Source: Porphyromonadaceae bacterium
Lineage (GTDB): Bacteria > Bacteroidota > Bacteroidia > Bacteroidales > Dysgonomonadaceae
Assembly (NCBI GenBank): GCA_022840285.1
Contig: JALHIE010000010.1
Coordinates: 1-11,094, forward strand
Reading direction: 5' to 3'
DNA length: 11,094 nucleotides
Positions 6,103 to 11,094 of this stretch are shown one piece after another. Position numbers and translations under genes: made by a program. The notes beneath the pieces are model-generated. The model saw only the letters and a program-made list of their open reading frames with translations, was not told where the DNA came from and searched no databases. Numbering within the stretch: the first letter of the stretch is position 1; each line of letters starts with the position of its first letter.

Positions 6103-7965
6103 TTAGTTGTCTCCCATAATTTTAATAAACTCATCCACCAGCTCACTTACGCTGAAAGGTTGTCCTTCCACCCGATTGAACCGGTGTACCTTGATATCAT
6201 CGAACTGGCTCAGCAAATAGGAAGCAAAATGGCCGGTATTTTGCTCGGCAACGATAATGGTCTTGTATTTCTTCAACATATCGTACGTGTTGCGTGGCAA
6301 CGGATTGATAAACCTGAAATGAGCAAGCGCCACCTTCTTGTCTTTATCCTGAATGCGCATCATTACTTCCAGCAAATGACCGTAAGTTCCTCCCCATCCA
6401 ACAATGAGCGTATCGGCATCCTTATTGCCGATAACCTCCTGTTCGGGGATGAAGTCGGCTATCTTTTTTATTTTTGCCTTGCGGGTGTTTACCATCAGTT
6501 GGTGGTTTTCGGGATTGGACGATATCACACCCGTGAAATAATCTTTTTCCAGTCCTCCGATGCGGTGCATGTATCCTTCGGTGCCCGGGACACCCCAATA
6601 CCTTACCAGCGTTTCTTCGTCGCGGAGATAAGGCTTCCAGCTTTCGGCACTTTCTTTGAAGTCCTTCTGAACGTAGGGTGGGGTGATGGAGGGATACTCT
6701 TCAAGATTCGGAATTTTCCACGTTGATGCACCGTTGGCAATGTACCCGTCTGTAAGTAAGACTACCGGAGTCATATGTTCCAAGGCAATTTTCGATGCCC
6801 AGTAGGCACTGTCGAAACAATCGGTGGGGGTGGTAGCCGCTATCACTGCCAGGGGGCTTTCGCCGTTTCTTCCGTACAGAGCCTGAAACAAATCAGCTTG
6901 TTCGCTCTTGGTAGGCATTCCCGTTGACGGGCCCCCCCGCTGTACATCGATCACCACCAGCGGCAGTTCGGTCATCACTGCCAGTCCAAGTGCTTCGCTT
7001 TTGAGCGATAACCCGGGACCAGAAGTGGAGGTTGCACCCAAGCTTCCGGCAAAGCTGGCACCGATGGCGGTACAGATTCCGGCAATTTCATCTTCCATCT
7101 GCAATGCTTTTACACCCAGGTCTTTCCTTGCGGAGAGTTCCTGTAAAATATCGGTGGCCGGCGTGATGGGGTAGGAGCCGAGAAAAAGTTTTACCCCGGC
7201 TTTTTCGGCAGCGGCAATCAGGCCGTACGCTGTGGCGGTGTTTCCGTTTATATCGGTATAAAAACCCTTTCCGGTTTCTACAGTGTCGATCCGGTAGGTA
7301 GTAGCTGTCAGGTGTATGTTGTTTCCGTAGTTATATCCGTCCGTTAGTGCTTTTATATTGGTTTCGACCAGCTTTGGCCTTTTCCTGAATTTGTCTTTCA
7401 ACAGTTGTTCGGCAATCTCAATCGGCCGGTTAAAGAGCCAGCAAACGATACCCAACGAAAACATGTTCTTGCTTCGTAAAATATCCTTGTTTTCCATTCC
7501 GCTGTCTGCCAGTGAGTCTTTGGTCATCGATGTGATGGCCACCGGAATGGGTTGAACGTACTCGAGATTAAGTTCAGCAAAAGGATCTTCTGTTTTGAAG
7601 AGCGCTTTCTCCAAGTCTTTTCGTGTAAAAGAATCGGTGTCGAAAATTACGATCGATCCTTTTTTCAAGTGCTGGCGGTTGACTTTTAATGCAGCAGGGT
7701 TCATCGCAACCAATACATCGGCTTTATCGCCCGCATTATAAATATCTTTCGATCCTACCCGTACCTGAAATCCTGACACTCCGTTTAACGTGCCTTGCGG
7801 CGCGCGAATCTCTGCCGGATAATCGGGAAAAGTGGCGATTTCATTTCCAAAAATGGCAGACAAAGTGGAAAATAACGTCCCGGTTAACTGCATCCCGTCG
7901 CCCGAGTCGCCGGAAAACCGTATCGTTACCTGCTTCAAATCTGTAATTACAGTTTCATTAGTCAT
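6103..7965 (-). CDS. korA: 2-oxoglutarate:ferredoxin oxidoreductase, fused gamma-alpha subunit
   Basis: 620-residue partner of KorB, with the gamma domain fused in front of the alpha part as in KorA of two-subunit enzymes. The gamma domain (about 1-190) begins RFSGDSGDGMQLTG (16-29) and has FPDYPAEIRAPQGT. The pyrimidine-binding domain (about 240-430) has GSYPITPAT (263-271), MEDEIAG with the ThDP-contacting Glu (about 290-296), TSTSGPGLSLKSEA (312-325) and QRGGPSTGMPTKSEQ (342-356). The C-terminal domain has GWGGTYGH and EQNTGHFASYLL. No frame damage. ATG at 7965 gives the expected N-terminus. A likely promoter lies at 8081-8112, giving a leader of about 100 bases. It forms an operon with korB. 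In anaerobes the enzyme can run oxidatively or reductively; the sequence does not decide which. Confidence 0.93.
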   Translation of the reverse strand: MTNETVITDLKQVTIRFSGDSGDGMQLTGTLFSTLSAIFGNEIATFPDYPAEIRAPQGTLNGVSGFQVRVGSKDIYNAGDKADVLVAMNPAALKVNRQHLKKGSIVIFDTDSFTRKDLEKALFKTEDPFAELNLEYVQPIPVAITSMTKDSLADSGMENKDILRSKNMFSLGIVCWLFNRPIEIAEQLLKDKFRKRPKLVETNIKALTDGYNYGNNIHLTATTYRIDTVETGKGFYTDINGNTATAYGLIAAAEKAGVKLFLGSYPITPATDILQELSARKDLGVKALQMEDEIAGICTAIGASFAGSLGATSTSGPGLSLKSEALGLAVMTELPLVVIDVQRGGPSTGMPTKSEQADLFQALYGRNGESPLAVIAATTPTDCFDSAYWASKIALEHMTPVVLLTDGYIANGASTWKIPNLEEYPSITPPYVQKDFKESAESWKPYLRDEETLVRYWGVPGTEGYMHRIGGLEKDYFTGVISSNPENHQLMVNTRKAKIKKIADFIPEQEVIGNKDADTLIVGWGGTYGHLLEVMMRIQDKDKKVALAHFRFINPLPRNTYDMLKKYKTIIVAEQNTGHFASYLLSQFDDIKVHRFNRVEGQPFSVSELVDEFIKIMGDN

Positions 7966-8080
7966 AATAAATATTTTGATTTATAAATCTTTAAATCCTT
8001 TACGTGTTTTTTCAATCGAGTTTTTGAAAAGCAAGTTTCTAAACTTTTGACAGGTTAATTCCGTTGATGATAACACGGTG

Positions 8081-8112
8081 CAAAGTAACAAAAGAGTTGG
8101 GGAAAAAGCAAA
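8081..8112 (-). promoter_or_regulatory. Bacteroidota-type promoter for korAB
   Basis: On the minus strand TTTGC (8108-8112, -33 region) is followed after 19 bases by TTACTTTG (8081-8088, -7 region), close to the TTG-N19-TAnnTTTG consensus of Bacteroidota. It sits just past the murA stop and about 115 bases before the korA ATG. The leader between (7966-8080) is AT-rich and holds no recognised riboswitch. Confidence 0.65.
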
Positions 8113-8122
8113 TTTTTTCGTT

Positions 8123-9427
8123 TCATCTCCTCTCAATGTTTGCACCCAGCTTATTCAACCGAAGATCAATATCCTGATAACCCCGGTCTATCTGGTCGAT
8201 ATTGTGAATAGTGCTTTTGCCCTTGGCACTCATCGCCGCAATAAGAAGCGAAATCCCGGCGCGAATATCGGGTGAGGTCATGATCATCCCACGAAGACGG
8301 AATCGGTCACCTAACCCGATAACTGTTGCCCGGTGCGGGTCACATAAAATAATCTGGGCACCCATATCGATAAGCTTGTCCACGAAAAACAGACGGCTCT
8401 CAAACATTTTCTGGTGGATCAGCACGCACCCTTCGGCTTTGGTGGCAACAACGAGCATGACGCTCAGTAAGTCCGGGGTAAGTCCGGGCCACGGTGCATC
8501 GGCAATGGTTAGGATGGAGCCGTCGATAAACGATTCGATAGTGTAATGTTCCTGGGGCGGAATGTATAAATCGTCGCCCTGTTGCCGAACAGCGATACCC
8601 AACCTGCGGAAGCTTTCGGGAATGATTCCCAGGTTTTCTATCGACGCGTTCTTTATGGTTATTTCCGATGCCGTCATCGCCGCCATTCCTATAAAACTGC
8701 CGACTTCGATCATGTCTGGCAGCAGTTTGTGGCGGCAACCTCCCAGTTTTGCGACTCCTTTTACGGTAAGCCGGTTGGAACCTATCCCTTCGATTTTTGC
8801 TCCCATCCTTACGAGCATTTTGCTCAACTGTTCCACGTAAGGTTCACAGGCGGCATTATAGATAATGGTTTCTCCTTCTGCAAACACGGCAGCCATCAGC
8901 AAGTTGGCGGTTCCGGTAACCGATGCTTCTTCCAGCAGGATGTATTGTCCGCGCAGGCGGTTGGCGGAAAGGTAGAAGAGTTGCTTTTTCTCGTCGAAAA
9001 CCAGTTCGGCGCCCAGCTTCATGATTCCGTTGAAGTGTGTGTCCAGACGCCGCCGTCCTATTTTGTCGCCTCCCGGTTTGGGAACAATGGCTTTTCCGAA
9101 TCGTGCCAGAAGCGGCCCTATTATCATGATCGAACCTCGCAAGGCAGCGATTTTTCTGATGTACTCTCCGGTCTTCGTGAACTCAAGATCAATAGCTGAA
9201 GCTCTGAACGAATAGGTGGCCGGATTTATTTGATGCACTTCCACTCCCATGTCTTTGAGCAATGCTATCAGGTTGTTCACATCCAGGATATCGGGAATGT
9301 TTTCAATAACGACCTCTTCATCGGTAAGCAATGTGGCACAGATTACCTGTAATGCTTCGTTCTTTGCTCCCTGAGGGAATATTTCGCCTTTTAGCCGGTG
9401 TCCGCCTTCAATAATAAATGATGCCAT
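8123..9427 (-). CDS. murA: UDP-N-acetylglucosamine 1-carboxyvinyltransferase, Asp-type
   Basis: Transfers enolpyruvate from PEP to UDP-GlcNAc in the cytoplasm, the first committed step of peptidoglycan synthesis. 434 residues, slightly longer than the E. coli enzyme (419), with the double EPSP-synthase fold. Substrate-binding Lys22-Asn23 lie in FPQGAKNEALQ. The mobile active-site loop reads KPGGDKIGRRRLDTHF, with Asp121 (codon 9065-9067) where E. coli has Cys115. WPGLTPDLLSV holds the general-base Asp region. The C-terminus is IDRGYQDIDLRLNKLGANIERR. The Cys-to-Asp exchange is known from naturally fosfomycin-insensitive MurA enzymes. The ATG at 9427 fits the family N-terminus. A -7 box lies at 9461-9468, so it probably has its own promoter although murB is upstream in the same direction. 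Confidence 0.95.
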   Translation of the reverse strand: MASFIIEGGHRLKGEIFPQGAKNEALQVICATLLTDEEVVIENIPDILDVNNLIALLKDMGVEVHQINPATYSFRASAIDLEFTKTGEYIRKIAALRGSIMIIGPLLARFGKAIVPKPGGDKIGRRRLDTHFNGIMKLGAELVFDEKKQLFYLSANRLRGQYILLEEASVTGTANLLMAAVFAEGETIIYNAACEPYVEQLSKMLVRMGAKIEGIGSNRLTVKGVAKLGGCRHKLLPDMIEVGSFIGMAAMTASEITIKNASIENLGIIPESFRRLGIAVRQQGDDLYIPPQEHYTIESFIDGSILTIADAPWPGLTPDLLSVMLVVATKAEGCVLIHQKMFESRLFFVDKLIDMGAQIILCDPHRATVIGLGDRFRLRGMIMTSPDIRAGISLLIAAMSAKGKSTIHNIDQIDRGYQDIDLRLNKLGANIERR

Positions 9428-9432
9428 ATGTC

Positions 9433-9446
9433 GATTTCAGATTTCA
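9433..9446 (-). repeat. Tandem 7-bp units in the murA leader
   Basis: Two exact copies of GATTTCA (plus strand; TGAAATC on the coding strand) at 9433-9439 and 9440-9446, then a diverged third unit (GAATTGA, 9447-9453). They occupy the short leader between the murA -7 box and its start codon, ending 5 bases before the ATG. Same unit length and position as the repeat before sucB, but a different sequence. Confidence 0.6.
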
Positions 9447-9460
9447 GAATTGAATTTGTG

Positions 9461-9468
9461 CAAAATTA
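9461..9468 (-). promoter_or_regulatory. -7 promoter box for murA
   Basis: TAATTTTG on the minus strand matches the Bacteroidota -7 consensus TAnnTTTG exactly, about 34 bases before the murA ATG. No good -33 TTG stands at the usual 19-21-base spacing, so the promoter call is moderate. Confidence 0.5.
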
Positions 9469-9539
9469 CGGAAATTAATACAAACGGCGTATAGCATTTC
9501 ATGTTTTGCATAAAATTCGCGGGTTTTTATAGATAAATA

Positions 9540-10538
9540 TTAAAAAATCCAGACTTCGGGTTCCAGTTTGATATTGAATTTGGTTTGTATCTCACGTTGA
9601 ATATTCTGAACGAAACTCAGGATTTCTTTTCCGTTTTCGGTTCCGTAATTCACGACAATCAGCGCGTGGCGTTCGTAAATACCTACGTTACCTTTCCGTA
9701 CCCCTTTGTATCCCGCTTTTTCGATAAGGTATGCCGCCGAGGTTTTGAAACCGTTGTCTCCGATATTGTATATGGGCGCATCGGGTAGGAGTGTGAGCAG
9801 TTTTTCCTTTTGCGGTTTTGATAAAATGGGGTTTTTGAAGAAACTCCCCGCGTTAGGCAGTTCCAGGTGGTTGGGTAATTTGCGGGTACGGATCCGGATA
9901 ATGGCTTCCCTTACCTGAAATAAAGAGGGATGGGGGTTGTTTTTCAGTTCCAGGTTCAGGTCGGCATATTTTTCTACGTACGTAAATGCTTTTTGCAACC
10001 TGAAAACCGACGAGGTTACCACAAATTTACGGGTCTGCTTGAAGATGCTGTTTCGATAGGAAAAATTGCATGCTGTGTTGGAGAAACATTCAATTTTGCC
10101 ACTTGAGGTTTCCACTGTTTTCACGTACGTGATTACGTCTTTTACTTCGGCTCCGTAAGCACCGATGTTTTGTATGGGAGCCGCTCCTACAGTCCCGGGG
10201 ATAAGCGATAGGTTTTCCACTCCCGAATAACCGCGGGAAACACAGAACTCCACGAAGTTGTCCCAATCTTCCGCTGCCCCTGCTTCAATTTCTACCCAAT
10301 CGGCATTTTCCTCTAAAACACGGATGCCGTGGATTTCGGGTTTGATAATCAGCCCGTCGAAATCTCGGGTGAAAAACAGGTTGCATCCGCTTCCGATAAC
10401 CAACTTCTTTTCGGTTTTGTAGCTGGAGAGAATTTCCTGCAATTCGGTAATGGTTGACGGTTGTGCGAAAAGTTTAGCCAGCGCTTTTGTTTTAAAAGAA
10501 TTGTAGGGTTGAAGTTGAATGTTGTGTTGAATGTTCAT
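9540..10538 (-). CDS. murB: UDP-N-acetylenolpyruvoylglucosamine reductase
   Basis: FAD enzyme that reduces the MurA product with NADPH to UDP-MurNAc. With the start at 10538 it has 332 residues, close to E. coli MurB (342). FAD-binding motifs are VIGSGCNLFF and IPGTVGAAPIQNIGAYG (about 113-129). YRNSIFK (161-167) marks a type I MurB. Proton-donor Ser232 lies in LPNAGSFFKNP, and the catalytic Glu in the C-terminal LEPEV (325-329). The frame is open to an ATG at 10592, but those 18 extra residues do not look like MurB and would overlap the upstream methyltransferase gene by 25 bases. The ATG at 10538 puts family sequence (NIQLQPYNSFKTKA) directly at the N-terminus and leaves a 29-base gap. It lies upstream of murA in the same direction, 112 bases away, so consecutive pathway steps are adjacent. 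Confidence 0.93.
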   Translation of the reverse strand: MNIQHNIQLQPYNSFKTKALAKLFAQPSTITELQEILSSYKTEKKLVIGSGCNLFFTRDFDGLIIKPEIHGIRVLEENADWVEIEAGAAEDWDNFVEFCVSRGYSGVENLSLIPGTVGAAPIQNIGAYGAEVKDVITYVKTVETSSGKIECFSNTACNFSYRNSIFKQTRKFVVTSSVFRLQKAFTYVEKYADLNLELKNNPHPSLFQVREAIIRIRTRKLPNHLELPNAGSFFKNPILSKPQKEKLLTLLPDAPIYNIGDNGFKTSAAYLIEKAGYKGVRKGNVGIYERHALIVVNYGTENGKEILSFVQNIQREIQTKFNIKLEPEVWIF

Positions 10539-10567
10539 TCGGGTTATGGGTTTATTGCTTATAGCGC

Positions 10568-11094
10568 CTATCTGTATATAAGAAATACGCACGGTTTCTT
10601 GTGCATATCGGGCAAATTGCCTTTCCAGGCCTTCACCGGTCTTGTTGCAATGTATTCATCCTTGCAGGAAATATTCATCGCGATACATAGCAGTGTCTGA
10701 GGTTTGCAATACTGTAAAATATCTTCTGCCAGCTTTTGGTTGCGGTAGGGTGTTTCGATAAAAAGCTGCGTTTGATTTTCGGAATATACCCTGTTCTCCA
10801 GTTTCTTAAGTGTTTTTATCCGTTCGCCGGACTCAATGGGTAGGTAGCCGTGAAAAGCAAAGCTTTGCCCGTTGAATCCCGATGCCATCATTGCCATGAG
10901 TAAGGATGACGGGCCAACCAGCGGTACAACTTTTATTCTTTCGCTTTGTGCAATAGCCACTACATCAGCTCCCGGATCGGCTATGGCGGGACAGCCTGCT
11001 TCGGAGATAATTCCCACACTTTCTCCCTGCCGGATGGGTTTCAGGTACGCTGAAATACGATGCCGGTCGGTATGTTCGTTCAACTCGTAGAAAG
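10568..11094 (-). CDS. RsmI-like SAM-dependent methyltransferase, partial
   Basis: Tetrapyrrole-methylase-fold (RsmI family) protein; the 5' end lies beyond the window, with 175 residues visible of an expected ~230-240. Family blocks: ELNEHTD, GIISEAGCPAIADPGADVV (SAM-site region; RsmI has SDAGTPxISDPG), VVPLVGPSSLLMAMMASGFNG, FHGYLP, and QLFIETPYRNQKLAEDIL. The C-terminus ends CVFLIYR. Compared with true RsmI (C1402 2'-O-methylation of 16S rRNA), SEAGCPAIADPGAD and ELNEHTD are typical of a second, shorter RsmI paralogue common in Bacteroidota whose target is not established, so I give no symbol. The TTG at 11083 is internal, because matching sequence continues upstream. Its TAG stop is 29 bases before murB, so the two may be co-transcribed. 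Confidence 0.82.
   Translation of the reverse strand, partial: FYELNEHTDRHRISAYLKPIRQGESVGIISEAGCPAIADPGADVVAIAQSERIKVVPLVGPSSLLMAMMASGFNGQSFAFHGYLPIESGERIKTLKKLENRVYSENQTQLFIETPYRNQKLAEDILQYCKPQTLLCIAMNISCKDEYIATRPVKAWKGNLPDMHKKPCVFLIYR

Noticed and set aside
6100..6726. Long plus-strand open frame (208 codons) opposite the korA 3' part
   Set aside because: Antisense shadow of a conserved coding region; no recognisable motifs.
7978..7989. 12-bp palindrome GATTTATAAATC before korA as an operator
   Set aside because: It lies in a very AT-rich leader where such palindromes arise easily; there is no second copy or nearby regulator gene.
8033..8046. Small hairpin past murA as its terminator
   Set aside because: The stem is only 6 bp, AT-rich (AAGTTT/AAACTT), without a clear U tract, and it lies downstream of the likely korA promoter.
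8582..9199. Plus-strand open frame (205 codons) opposite murA
   Set aside because: Antisense to the strongly conserved MurA frame, with no start context or homology I recognise.
10539..10592. MurB start at the upstream ATG (10592)
   Set aside because: The extra 18 residues do not resemble MurB and would overlap the preceding gene; the ATG at 10538 fits the family better.
1..11094. A previously undescribed defence, mobile or biosynthetic system
   Set aside because: Every long coding frame is assigned to a known metabolic, cell-wall or methyltransferase family; no repeats arrays, integrases, transposases or unknown gene clusters are visible.

Overview
The window looks like an ordinary chromosomal housekeeping and central-metabolism segment of an anaerobic or fermentative member of the Bacteroidota, most likely order Bacteroidales (Dysgonomonadaceae/Porphyromonadaceae-like). 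This rests on the protein flavours (stand-alone proline dehydrogenase, two-subunit KorAB, Asp-type MurA, a Bacteroidota-type RsmI paralogue), Bacteroidota-style promoters with a TAnnTTTG-like -7 box, and weak or absent Shine-Dalgarno sequences. The genus-level guess is inference only.

Layout, left to right. At 3-833 (+) lies the 3' part of a proline dehydrogenase gene, cut by the window edge. It converges, with one base between the stop codons, on a leftward block: sucB (E2 of 2-oxoglutarate dehydrogenase, 835-2106) and sucA (E1, 2185-4815). sucA is broken into three reading frames. Next come a strong hairpin terminator (4989-5029) and the leftward pair korB (5051-6091) and korA (6103-7965), the ferredoxin-dependent 2-oxoglutarate oxidoreductase, with a candidate promoter at 8081-8112. 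Beyond them, also leftward, are murA (8123-9427), murB (9540-10538) and a partial RsmI-like methyltransferase gene (10568 to the window end).

How the genes fit together. Proline dehydrogenase starts the route proline -> P5C -> glutamate -> 2-oxoglutarate. 2-oxoglutarate is the substrate of both neighbouring enzyme systems: NAD-linked SucAB(+Lpd) and ferredoxin-linked KorAB. The SucA frame is disrupted at two places, and at each the alignment to the family also lacks a block of residues (about 8 and about 20-27). This looks like two small deletions rather than single-base errors, while KorAB is intact. The simplest reading is that the window catches the NAD-linked enzyme being lost where the ferredoxin enzyme can do the job. 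An assembly or population artefact must still be excluded.

murA and murB supply the two steps that make UDP-MurNAc. MurA carries Asp in place of the fosfomycin-reactive Cys. I see no RNA genes, CRISPR arrays, insertion sequences, phage genes or unknown multi-gene system. No gene-free stretch exceeds 300 bases; the longest gap (4816-5050, 235 bases) holds a candidate sucA promoter and the korAB terminator.
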